64,000 bases of DNA, taken from positions 174,967 through 238,966 of the forward strand of contig JAEZRE010000018.1 of assembly GCA_023412915.1 (NCBI GenBank), written 5' to 3'. This DNA comes from Bacillota bacterium. Its GTDB lineage: Bacteria; Bacillota; Clostridia; Acetivibrionales; DTU013. Every line of letters starts with the position of its first letter. Position 1 is the stretch's first letter. Under the pieces are notes generated by a model. That model was not told the origin of the DNA and searched no databases. It saw only the letters and a list, made by a program, of their open reading frames with translations. Made by a program: the position numbers and the translations under genes. Shown here in pieces: positions 1 through 7,609 of this stretch.

Positions 1-6
1 CTCCCC

Positions 7-107
7 AAAAGCCTCCGATTACCATAATGTAGTTGAAGATGAATGAAGATAGTGGTATAATGAATGAAACAGTTCATCTCAATTGATAATATGTGGCGGA
101 GGCTTTT
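7..107 (+). promoter_or_regulatory. Leader inverted repeat enclosing the RBS of the methyltransferase gene
   Basis: An 11-base segment at 7-17 (AAAAGCCTCCG) is perfectly complementary to 97-107. The right arm contains the GGAGG ribosome binding site of the next gene and runs into six T residues. The enclosed ~80 bases hold a smaller hairpin (ATGAA, loop, TTCAT). Pairing could hide the ribosome site or act as a weak terminator. No known riboswitch class (S-box, T-box, cobalamin) is recognisable, and the leader may be cut by the window edge. Confidence 0.35.
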
Positions 108-111
108 TTAT

Positions 112-1437
112 ATGAGTAATTTCCTTGGCGAGATAGAAAAACGTGTACTTATACATGACGGTTCAAAGGGATATATGCTTCAGAAGCTCGGCCTGAAGGG
201 CGGAGAATGCGGCGAGTCATGGAATATTTCGAAGCCTGACGCAGTCAGGGAGGTATACCGCGCTTATCTTGAAGCAGGCTCGGACGTCATCCAGACGAAC
301 ACTTTTCCGGGCAACCGCATAGAGCTTGAGAAATACGGCCTGGGCGACAAGACTTACGAGATTAATTACCAGGGGGCCAGGCTGGCGCGTGAAGTTGCGG
401 GCGGCAAGGCTTTTGTCTGCGCATCGATAGGACCTACGGGGCTTTTGTTCGAGCCATCCGGCGAGCTCACCTTCGACAGGGCGTATGAAATATTCAGCGA
501 ACAGGTCAAGGCAGTTGCTGATGGCGGGGCGGATGTGATCAATTTTGAGACCTTTACCGATATTGCGGAGCTGAGGGCGGCATATTTCGCCGCACGGGAC
601 AACACAGAGCTGCCCGTCATCTGTTCCCTGGCATTCGAAAACAACGGCCACACCTTGATGGGAACCGATCCATATGTGGAGGCACTGGTGCTGAACGCCA
701 TAGGGGCAGATATGGCCGGTACGAATTGTTCCTTCGGACCCGAGCATATGACGGGGATAGTAAAAAAACTGCAGGAAGCGGGCGGAGGATATCTGAGCGC
801 GAAGCCGAACGCGGGGCTGCCCCAGATTATAGACGGCAAAACGGTGTATGATGAAACTCCGGAGCATTTCGCCGACCTAGCCGCAAAGTTTGCGGGATAC
901 GGCGCCAGACTCATCGGCGGCTGCTGCGGGACTACTCCGGAATATATAACGGCGCTGAAGGCGAAGCTTGCTGATCAATCTGCAGTACCGACGGCACAGC
1001 TTAAAAAGGAGCTGCCGAAGGGCATTCTTACGTCTGCCGTCAGGTTTGTCGAGGCCGATAACCTAGATACGGGCAATATAGGAATTCTCGACGCCTCCAA
1101 GGACGCCGTGCTGCTGGAAGCGTTAAAGAGCGGAGATATATCGTTTGTCGAGGATGCAGCGCTCGATCTTGCATCCGAAGGGTATGAAGCTGTATTTGTC
1201 AGCATAGACGCGGTACAGGGTGAAACTGAGCTGCTTGGCAGGGTAGTCGACATGATCCAGTGGTATGTAAAGGAGCCTTTGATAATCCGCACCGGGGATG
1301 CTGCCGCGCTCGACAGAGCGCTCAGGTTATACCGGGGCATTGCAGGCGTCGCGCTCTGCGGCGATGAAGACGGCAAAAAGGCATTGAAAACAGTCGCGGC
1401 CAAATACGGTGGCGTTGTGGTGGATATCGAATTTTAA
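112..1437 (+). CDS. Homocysteine S-methyltransferase with truncated pterin-binding domain
   Basis: This 441-residue protein begins with a zinc-dependent homocysteine S-methyltransferase domain (about residues 1-285), the module that moves a methyl group onto homocysteine to make methionine. The expected zinc ligands are visible: Cys206 in TNCSFGPE and Cys271/Cys272 in GGCCGTTP. Residues ~305-441 resemble only the first half of the MetH methyltetrahydrofolate (pterin) barrel, ending at the strand written AAKYGGVVVDIEF. No B12-binding domain follows. Start ATG 112 is chosen because GGAGG lies 9 bases upstream; an in-frame ATG at 64 lacks such a site. An IS remnant begins 48 bases after the stop, so the 3' end may have been lost. 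It could be a relic of a MetH-like gene or a working stand-alone enzyme using another methyl donor. Confidence 0.85.
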   Translation: MSNFLGEIEKRVLIHDGSKGYMLQKLGLKGGECGESWNISKPDAVREVYRAYLEAGSDVIQTNTFPGNRIELEKYGLGDKTYEINYQGARLAREVAGGKAFVCASIGPTGLLFEPSGELTFDRAYEIFSEQVKAVADGGADVINFETFTDIAELRAAYFAARDNTELPVICSLAFENNGHTLMGTDPYVEALVLNAIGADMAGTNCSFGPEHMTGIVKKLQEAGGGYLSAKPNAGLPQIIDGKTVYDETPEHFADLAAKFAGYGARLIGGCCGTTPEYITALKAKLADQSAVPTAQLKKELPKGILTSAVRFVEADNLDTGNIGILDASKDAVLLEALKSGDISFVEDAALDLASEGYEAVFVSIDAVQGETELLGRVVDMIQWYVKEPLIIRTGDAAALDRALRLYRGIAGVALCGDEDGKKALKTVAAKYGGVVVDIEF

Positions 1438-1485
1438 CAGGCGCGCAGCAGGTCATCGCAAGATGGAACTTCAAGTGACGCAGAG

Positions 1486-1509
1486 TGAAGTGCACCCCAA
1501 ATGTTAGAC
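1486..1509 (+). repeat. Left terminal inverted repeat of the IS3-family remnant
   Basis: The sequence opens TGAAGTGCACCCC and closes GTTAGAC. It differs from the right end at four of 24 positions (5, 8, 13 and 17 from the outer edge). Confidence 0.75.
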
Positions 1510-1543
1510 AAAAAATAACTAACATTTGGAGGTGTACTTTTTT

Positions 1544-2066
1544 ATGGCAAAGTATTTTTATGAACAACGTATGAAGGCTGTGTTAGTTGTAACCGAAAAA
1601 CACATGTCATACGAAGTTGTTGGTAAGCAACTGGGATATTGTAAAACTCATGTAATACGGTGGGTAAAACGATATGAGAGATTTGGAGCAGATGGGCTGA
1701 CTTTAAAACGCGGAACCTATACTGGAGAATTCAAACAGAATGTCGTAGAATATATATACAAAAACCATTTATCGATTTTCGAAACAGCAACGATTTTTGA
1801 AATTCCCACTGATGTAATACTGCGAGAAAGGACCAGTGGCGCTTTACAAGAAAGGCCAGGGTGGTTTGAAAAGTATGTCATCTGATAGACCCAAGAAGCA
1901 AAAACCTAATAATGAACAGGAAAAAGCCTTACTAGCTGAAATCGAACAACTTCGCATGGAGAACGCATACTTAAAAAAATTGAACACCTTAGTTCAGGAA
2001 AGAATTGCCCGAGAGAGTGGGAGAAAGCAGCCTCTTGCTTGTCATTCAGATACTAAAATTAAATAA
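1544..2066 (+). pseudogene. IS3-family transposase OrfA, frameshifted
   Basis: The reading frame starts at ATG 1544, 10 bases after GGAGGT, and encodes an OrfA-type helix-turn-helix protein (MAKYFYEQRMKAVL..., then GTYTGEFKQNVVEY). Near 1826-1835, after IPTDVILR, a small deletion removes about seven codons compared with the usual WERTYYEEGP stretch and shifts the frame. The protein continues in another frame (VALYKKGQGGLK at about 1838 onward) to the leucine-zipper-like segment ENAYLKKLNTLVQERIARE and stops at 2066. In intact elements OrfA binds the IS ends and is fused to OrfB by programmed frameshifting. This copy is broken. Confidence 0.85.
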
Positions 2067-2204
2067 TCAAATATTTGAAAGCATGTGATAGTTCATAATG
2101 TCAGTTGAATACATGATAAAATCCCCAAAAATGTCCGCACCTCCCGGTAATCAATTTTCGCCGGCGTTGACAAAAATAAGAAAAAAATTAGGAGAATAAC
2201 TTAT

Positions 2205-2675
2205 ATGAGTAAAAGAATAGGTATGATTTACAAACTTATGCCACAAGAAATAGAAGGAATTTATACATTTGATAAGATAAGTTCTGATGATATACATGGA
2301 TTATCAGTTTCTATGTTAGAAGCATTTAAGGATACAGCGGACTTCAATGGTGAAACTCTAGAAGAGTTAAACGAAGAGATTTATAGTGTCGTTGAAAGTA
2401 CATTTGGCACATTTATTACTGATGCGTCATTTCAAATTAAACAAAATGGGGAAATTGTGGCTGTAATTCTTATAAGTTTGTATAAAGATAAACCATTTGT
2501 TTCAGAATTATTTACTGTTAAGAAATATTTGAAACTAGGTATGGCAAGTAATCTTTTGAAAAAGAGCATAAATGTATTATTGGAATTAGGGTATAAAGAT
2601 TTAGTTTTATATGTGCATCCTGAAAATGTTGCTGCTATTAATCTTTATAAAAAAATTGGATTTTTAGATTTATAA
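2205..2675 (+). CDS. GNAT-family N-acetyltransferase
   Basis: This 156-residue protein has the GNAT layout: an N-terminal helical part, the beta strand pair around VAVILISLYKDKPFVSELFT, an acetyl-CoA binding turn in place of the classical Q/RxxGxG/A (KYLKLGMASNLLKK), and the C-terminal NVAAINLYKKIGF motif typical of the fold. It would transfer an acetyl group from acetyl-CoA to an amine; the substrate cannot be read from sequence. It lies between the broken orfA and orfB of an IS and is strikingly AT-rich, unlike the neighbouring chromosomal genes, which points to acquisition from an AT-rich donor. AGGAG lies about 10 bases before the ATG. The frame is intact although the surrounding transposase has decayed. 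Confidence 0.8.
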   Translation: MSKRIGMIYKLMPQEIEGIYTFDKISSDDIHGLSVSMLEAFKDTADFNGETLEELNEEIYSVVESTFGTFITDASFQIKQNGEIVAVILISLYKDKPFVSELFTVKKYLKLGMASNLLKKSINVLLELGYKDLVLYVHPENVAAINLYKKIGFLDL

Positions 2676-2721
2676 CTTTATTTATAATTTTTTAATTGTC
2701 AGCAAAAATAAGTTTATTATA

Positions 2722-3128
2722 AGAAATCGCATTATTCAAGATTTGAATATATCCGACAGGCCATCATTCCATCAGACTATGAATATACTTGATAAAGCGT
2801 TTGCCGTCATCCCTGATAATACAAATCTGATTCTCCATTCTGATCAGGGTGGCAATATCAGATGAAGTATTACCAGTATCGGCTTCAACAAAAGGGAATA
2901 AGGCAAAGCATGTTACGTAAAGGAAACTGTCTGGATAATTCAGTTATTGAGAACTTTTTTGGCCTACTAAAGTCAGAATTGCTTTATTTACATGAGTTTG
3001 ACTCAATTGATCATTTTCGTAAAGAGCTTGAAGATTACATAGATTACTACAACAATAAGCGAATTAAGTGCAAACTAAAAGGACTGAGTCCGGTTAATTA
3101 TCGGATCCAGTCCCTTAGGATTGTTTAA
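2722..3128 (+). pseudogene. IS3-family transposase OrfB, C-terminal fragment with one-base deletion
   Basis: Homology to OrfB begins around codon AGA 2722 (RNRIIQDLNISDRPSFHQ) and reads to HSDQGGNIR, then hits a stop. Restoring one T in GGT-GGC at about 2850 gives the expected HSDQGWQYQMKYYQ and joins the frame starting 2862, which runs to YRIQSLRIV and the stop at 3128. The fragment keeps the second catalytic Asp (HSDQG) and the Glu (NSVIENFFG.LKSE) of the DDE integrase core but lacks the first Asp and the whole N-terminal half. It is not functional. Confidence 0.88.
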
Positions 3129-3136
3129 TTAAAATC

Positions 3137-3160
3137 GTCTAACTTTTTGGGTTCAGTTCA
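3137..3160 (-). repeat. Right terminal inverted repeat of the IS3-family remnant
   Basis: Read on the minus strand it begins TGAACTGAACCC and ends GTTAGAC. It lies 30 bases from the stop codon of the adjacent rRNA methyltransferase gene. Confidence 0.75.
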
Positions 3161-3189
3161 CCTTGCGTTTCGGTCTGTGTTTGCCTGTC

Positions 3190-4359
3190 TTACACCACCT
3201 GCAGGATGGCGCATTTCAGATATTCCGTCTCGGGAGCCGCAAGCAGAATCGGATGATCCTTCGCCTGCGAGCGGTATTCGATGAGTCTTATCTTTCTGCG
3301 GGAATCGATACCCGCGTTGTAAACAATATCCATGAACATTTCAGGATCGATATGCTGAGAGCAGGAGCAGGTTACCAGAAAACCGCCGCTGTTCAGTATC
3401 TGCATGGCACGTAGGTTTATTTCCTTATATCCCCGCACCGCTCCTTCCACGGAGCTCTTGTTTTTTGTGAAAGCAGGCGGATCGAGTATGACCGTATCGA
3501 AGCGTTCACCGCTTTCGCGGTATTCCCTAAGCCTGTCGAAAACGTTTGCGCTCTCAAACCGGCAGATGCCCTCGAGCCGGTTCAGTCTTGCATTAGCCGA
3601 TGCGGTTTCCACGGCGTGTTCCGAAATATCGAGGCCTAGAACGCTCGAGGCGCCGTAGCTGCCTGCATGCAGCGCAAACGATCCGGTATGGCTGAAGCAG
3701 TCCAGTACCTTCGCACCCTTTACGAATGGCCGGATAGCCGCTCTGTTTTCCTTCTGATCAAGGAAAAAGCCGGTTTTTTGACCTTCGGCCACATCGACTA
3801 TGAACCTAATACCGTTCTCACGCATTTCAACATCGGTGTCGAATTCGCCTCTCAGAAAGCCTTTTTTCTCTTCAAGGCCTTCGAGCAGGCGCACGCCTAT
3901 GTCATTCCTCTCATAAACTCCGCGAGGGTTGATTATTTTGCAGAGCATATCGACGATTTCCTGCTTATATTTTTCAATACCTAGCGATGAAGTCTGAATT
4001 ACAAGTATGTCGGAGAATTTATCAACAATAAGGCCTGGCAGGAAGTCCGATTCGGAGAAAACCACCCTGCAGCTGTCGAGGTCTGCAACCTTCTTACGAT
4101 ACTCCCACGCGGCCTCCAGCCGCTTGAAAAAGAAATCCGGTCCGATCTGTTCCTGCTCGTAAGTAAGAATTCTGAGCGTGATCTGAGATTTCGGGTTGTA
4201 GAAGCCCCTTGCCAGGAAGCGATTATTACCGGCATATATATCGACGATATCACCGGGCTTTGCATCGGGCTCTACAGAGGCTATATCGCTCCTGTATATC
4301 CAGGGATGCCCGTATTCGACCCGCTTTTCCTTACCTTTGACCAAAACTGCCTTTGCCAT
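3190..4359 (-). CDS. rlmI: Class I SAM-dependent rRNA large subunit methyltransferase (RlmI-like)
   Basis: The 389-residue protein matches the RlmI/YccW family that makes 5-methylcytosine in 23S rRNA (position 1962 in E. coli). An N-terminal PUA RNA-binding domain (about residues 1-75, GHPWIYRSDI) is followed by a small EEHEE-like linker and a Rossmann methyltransferase domain. Hallmarks are EGQKTGFFLDQKEN, the SAM-binding VLDCFSHTGSFALHA, motif IV DPPAFTKNK and the cysteine motif TCSCSQH. Length is normal for the family. It reads toward the IS remnant, whose right end lies 30 bases beyond its stop, so the IS is probably between two once-convergent genes. Confidence 0.92.
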   Translation of the reverse strand: MAKAVLVKGKEKRVEYGHPWIYRSDIASVEPDAKPGDIVDIYAGNNRFLARGFYNPKSQITLRILTYEQEQIGPDFFFKRLEAAWEYRKKVADLDSCRVVFSESDFLPGLIVDKFSDILVIQTSSLGIEKYKQEIVDMLCKIINPRGVYERNDIGVRLLEGLEEKKGFLRGEFDTDVEMRENGIRFIVDVAEGQKTGFFLDQKENRAAIRPFVKGAKVLDCFSHTGSFALHAGSYGASSVLGLDISEHAVETASANARLNRLEGICRFESANVFDRLREYRESGERFDTVILDPPAFTKNKSSVEGAVRGYKEINLRAMQILNSGGFLVTCSCSQHIDPEMFMDIVYNAGIDSRRKIRLIEYRSQAKDHPILLAAPETEYLKCAILQVV

Positions 4360-4524
4360 GTGAATTCTCCTTTCGAGTACATCTCATATTATACCAACGC
4401 GTTATTTACAGTCAAGGAAGCAATGGGCGAAACATCGGGATGGTTTTTCGAGACGCAGGGGCGGCTGCAAGGATGCTTGATGATGCGACTTAGCGGCATA
4501 TGGCAAATGCAAATACAGGCGAGG

Positions 4525-4550
4525 TAAATCCGCCATGGATGGCGGATTTA
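4525..4550. repeat. 26-base palindrome between two minus-strand genes
   Basis: TAAATCCGCCAT at 4525-4536 is the exact reverse complement of 4539-4550, separated by GG. It lies in the ~295-base gap downstream of the LTA-synthase-like gene and upstream of rlmI. There is no T tract on the minus strand after it, so a simple intrinsic terminator is doubtful. It may be an mRNA end-protecting hairpin or a protein-binding palindrome. Confidence 0.5.
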
Positions 4551-4654
4551 GCCAGATACGGCTGGATGCCGTTAGAGGCGGCCGAGCAATGCGGTGCATG
4601 AGCCTTATGCCGCTCGGAGCCATCATCCCGCATCCTTACAGCGGCCCCTGCGTC

Positions 4655-6505
4655 TCACTTTTCATCTTCCTTGAGGTACTTCAGCGCGTCCTTGTGCAGG
4701 ATCAGGTCGGATATTTTCAGCTCATACTGATATTTTGCTATTTCAGCCTCATACAAGCTCTTATCCACAGGCCTCCCCTTGCTGTCGTAAACCTTGTCCT
4801 CTGTAGACACATAGGTGAAATCCTTTGTTATTACGGAGGAGTTCCTGAGGACCGCGTGGCCGTTCTCGCTGTTGAATATATCGTGCCCTATTGCGTAAGG
4901 AGCTTCAAACCCCATAAGGTTGGCGAGGGTGGGGAGCAGATCGAGCTGTCCGCATACCGTCCTGTTCACACCCGTAGCTTTCATCCCAGGAAACCGTATA
5001 AAGCACGGCACCCTCTGAAATCTGACCCAATTATATTCGCTGAACGTGTAACCGGTGAGGTCCGAGAAGGATTTATTCTGATCCTTCGGAAAAGCATAAT
5101 GGTCGCCGTACAGGACAATCACGGAATTATCATAGAGGTCTCTGCGTTTCAGTTCGTAAAACAATTCGCCGACGGCTTCATCTACATAATTTGCCGCCTT
5201 GACATAATCACCTGACAGTGTGCCCTCGAGACTCCCTGTGTCGAAGCCTTCGCCTGCATTGAAGAAATTATAGGGGTGATGGCTTGACAGAGTTATCATG
5301 AAACTGTATACAGGGCCTGCGACGTCGGACAGCTCGAGTGCCTGGCGGAAGAAGGATTTATCGCTGAGCCCCCATCCGAGAAGATCGTCCATCGTGAAAT
5401 CCCTGCTGCTTATGAATTGGTCGAACCCCAGGGCGCCGTACATCTCCGTCCTGTTCCAGAAGCTCGGGTAATTGGCATGGAAAACGAACGAAGAATATTT
5501 CTTTTTATCAAGCATTCGGCTCAAACTGTCATAGGTGTTGCCGGAAAACCTGAAATAGACGGAGGAGTCTCCCAGCGGGTAAAGCGAGGTATTTGTCAGA
5601 AATTCCGCATCCGAGGTGTTTCCGGCGCCTGTCTGGCTGTAAAAATTATTGAAATAGACGCTGTCACGGATGAAACGGTTGAGATTGGGTGTTATTTCCT
5701 TCCCGTTGCACTTCGCGTTGATCAGGAATTGTTGGATCGCTTCAAGCTGAATGACGATAAGGTTTTTTCCGGCCGCGGCTCCTTTGAATTTGATACCCGT
5801 ATCGCGGTTCGAAGTGAAAAAGCTTTCGAGCTCGGATTTTTCTTCTGCTTGAAGGGTGCGGTCTTCGAAGTAGTTTTCCTTTATAAACCTGTCGCTATCG
5901 TAATAATGGAAGTAGAATATGCCAAGGTTATTTACAACATATTTATTGTCATATGGAAAAGTCCCCTGCGATGACTTGCCATAAGCAAAGTTCGACAGTG
6001 CGTATCCGCATGTGAAAAGCAGAAGCGCCGCGCAGAGCTTGAAAACAGGCTTTATCCTCGTTACACCGCCCCTGATCCGGAATTTCAGCACAACGATACC
6101 TATACACAATATAGGCAGGTCCGCGGCGAAAATCAAATCGCCCGGTTTGAACAAGGACTTTATGCTGCCTCCTACTGCTCCCAACAGCCTGAGTTGATTC
6201 AAAACCGTTACTGTCATAAGGTTTTGGAAATACCGGAAATAGAGCATGTCAGCCAGTAATAGCAGACTGACAGCCACATCGGCAAAAATCAGGATATAAA
6301 GCCTCCGGCGGTTAAACAGTACAAGTATCGCAGAAGAAACCAAAATGCAGGAAGCAAGCAGCGATATGTACATGTTTATATTAATACGGCTGAAAAACGG
6401 CATTTCACTAATCCCGGACGAGAATTGAAAATGGACGGCCTTAAACATTACACCACAAATTGAGGCTATCCATAAAAAAGCTTCTATGACCTTTTTACTG
6501 CGCAA
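4655..6505 (-). CDS. LTA synthase family membrane sulfatase
   Basis: The 616-residue protein has an N-terminal membrane part of about four to five hydrophobic segments (residues ~5-175) and a large extracellular sulfatase/alkaline-phosphatase-fold domain. The metal-binding start of the domain is NLIVIQLEAIQ, and the catalytic threonine is Thr297 in TGAGNTSDAEF. Later metal-site motifs include SSHHPYNF and VLYGDHYAF. LtaS-family enzymes transfer glycerol phosphate from phosphatidylglycerol to build lipoteichoic acid or modify other glycans; which one applies here is not visible. The start is a TTG (MRSKK) with a weak ribosome site. It is transcribed away from the truncated murA, only ~90 bases away. 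Confidence 0.85.
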   Translation of the reverse strand: MRSKKVIEAFLWIASICGVMFKAVHFQFSSGISEMPFFSRININMYISLLASCILVSSAILVLFNRRRLYILIFADVAVSLLLLADMLYFRYFQNLMTVTVLNQLRLLGAVGGSIKSLFKPGDLIFAADLPILCIGIVVLKFRIRGGVTRIKPVFKLCAALLLFTCGYALSNFAYGKSSQGTFPYDNKYVVNNLGIFYFHYYDSDRFIKENYFEDRTLQAEEKSELESFFTSNRDTGIKFKGAAAGKNLIVIQLEAIQQFLINAKCNGKEITPNLNRFIRDSVYFNNFYSQTGAGNTSDAEFLTNTSLYPLGDSSVYFRFSGNTYDSLSRMLDKKKYSSFVFHANYPSFWNRTEMYGALGFDQFISSRDFTMDDLLGWGLSDKSFFRQALELSDVAGPVYSFMITLSSHHPYNFFNAGEGFDTGSLEGTLSGDYVKAANYVDEAVGELFYELKRRDLYDNSVIVLYGDHYAFPKDQNKSFSDLTGYTFSEYNWVRFQRVPCFIRFPGMKATGVNRTVCGQLDLLPTLANLMGFEAPYAIGHDIFNSENGHAVLRNSSVITKDFTYVSTEDKVYDSKGRPVDKSLYEAEIAKYQYELKISDLILHKDALKYLKEDEK

Positions 6506-6552
6506 AAGCGTACCTGCCTTTTTTGTGTATTATTTTTTACATTATATTAAAG

Positions 6553-6581
6553 TTGATACCTCATTTTTTGAGTGGTAGAAT
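6553..6581 (+). promoter_or_regulatory. Sigma-A-type promoter at the truncated murA
   Basis: TTGATA (6553-6558) and TAGAAT (6576-6581) are separated by exactly 17 bases. The predicted transcription start near 6588 lies after a possible GTG start (6572) and only ~8 bases before the ATG at 6596, so the mRNA would be almost leaderless. Confidence 0.5.
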
Positions 6582-6595
6582 TATTAAAGACAAAT

Positions 6596-7567
6596 ATGGA
6601 AAATGAAAAAGGTTTTGGAGCATATGGCAATAAGGTTATACATCCGGGTGGGTGCGAAATAGGCCCCAGACCGATCGACCTGCATCTGAAAGCGCTTCGG
6701 AGCATGGGCGCCAAGATCCAGGATGCTCAGCGGGGGTTTATATACTGCGAGGCGGAAAGGCTTAAAGGCTGCGACATCCAGCTCGATTACCCCAGTGTGG
6801 GAGCCACGGAAAACATAATGCTCGCTTCCGTATTTGCCGAGGGCGAGACGATCATCAGAAATGCCGCGAAGGAACCGGAGATCCTGGATCTGCAGAATTA
6901 TCTTCAGGCGACGGGAGTGCAGGTCACCGGAGCCGGAACGAGCGTGATCCGGATACAGGGTGGAGAACACAAGCTGCGAAGCGCGGAGCATACGATTATT
7001 ACCGACCGGATAGTGACCGGTACATATATGGCCGCTGCAGGGATCACAGGCGGGGTGTTGCTTTTGAAGAATGTTATCCCGGAGTATCTGACTTCCATTA
7101 CAGCCATTTTGCGTGAAAGCGGCTGCAGGGTCAATATCAAGGGAAGTACGATGCTGGTCACGGGACCCAGCAGACTCAGGGCCGTTGATATCATAAGGAC
7201 ACTGCCGTATCCCGGGTTTCCGACAGACATGCAGGCTCAGCTCGTGGCAATGCTCACGATAGCCAGAGGCACAAGCATAATGGTCGAAACGGTTTTTGAA
7301 AACAGGTATAAACATGTCGACGAATTGCTTAGAATGGGAGCGAATATAAAGCTCGAAGGCCGCCTGGCCGTTATCAAGGGAGTAAAGAAGCTGACGGGTG
7401 CAAATGTCTGCGCGCGCGATCTCAGAGGAGGAGCGGCATTGGTGCTGGCAGGTCTTGCCGCCGAAGGCGAGACTGTTATTTCGGACATAAAGCATATCGA
7501 CAGGGGTTATGAGTATATAGAAGAGAAACTGAGGCAGTGCGGAGCGTCTATCCAGCGCTTACCATGA
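6596..7567 (+). CDS. murA: UDP-N-acetylglucosamine 1-carboxyvinyltransferase (MurA family), N-terminally truncated
   Basis: About 323 residues align with the central and C-terminal parts of MurA, which adds enolpyruvate to UDP-GlcNAc in the first committed step of peptidoglycan synthesis. The catalytic cysteine loop (PGGCEIGPRP) and the conserved FPTDMQAQ aspartate are present. However, roughly the first 100 residues of the usual ~420, including the N-terminal Lys/Asn that bind substrate, are missing, and no homologous codons exist in the ~90 bases before the divergent LTA-synthase-like gene. Neither ATG 6596 nor GTG 6572 has a ribosome site; 6596 is preferred because the promoter -10 overlaps 6572. 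In relatives a full murA sits upstream of ftsQ. This copy is probably inactive, and another murA would be needed elsewhere. Confidence 0.75.
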   Translation: MENEKGFGAYGNKVIHPGGCEIGPRPIDLHLKALRSMGAKIQDAQRGFIYCEAERLKGCDIQLDYPSVGATENIMLASVFAEGETIIRNAAKEPEILDLQNYLQATGVQVTGAGTSVIRIQGGEHKLRSAEHTIITDRIVTGTYMAAAGITGGVLLLKNVIPEYLTSITAILRESGCRVNIKGSTMLVTGPSRLRAVDIIRTLPYPGFPTDMQAQLVAMLTIARGTSIMVETVFENRYKHVDELLRMGANIKLEGRLAVIKGVKKLTGANVCARDLRGGAALVLAGLAAEGETVISDIKHIDRGYEYIEEKLRQCGASIQRLP

Positions 7568-7609
7568 CCCAGGCGGGCATACAAAAGATGGATATTCAGG
7601 GGGATATTC

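Larger units (their letters stand above)
1486..3160 (+). mobile_element. Decayed IS3-family (IS150-like) insertion sequence with embedded acetyltransferase gene
   Basis: The element is bounded by imperfect 24-base terminal inverted repeats that start TGAA and end GTTAGAC (1486-1509 and 3137-3160; 20 of 24 match). Inside are a frameshifted orfA (1544-2066), an unrelated GNAT gene (2205-2675) and only the C-terminal part of orfB with a one-base deletion (2722-3128). No matching 3-base target duplication is seen beside the repeats (GAG on the left, CCT on the right). Most of orfB, including the first catalytic Asp, is missing, so the element cannot transpose by itself. Confidence 0.85.

Noticed and set aside
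4535..5974. Plus-strand open frames of about 185-226 codons across the LTA-synthase-like gene
   Set aside because: They are antisense to a gene with clear catalytic motifs and show no protein family features.
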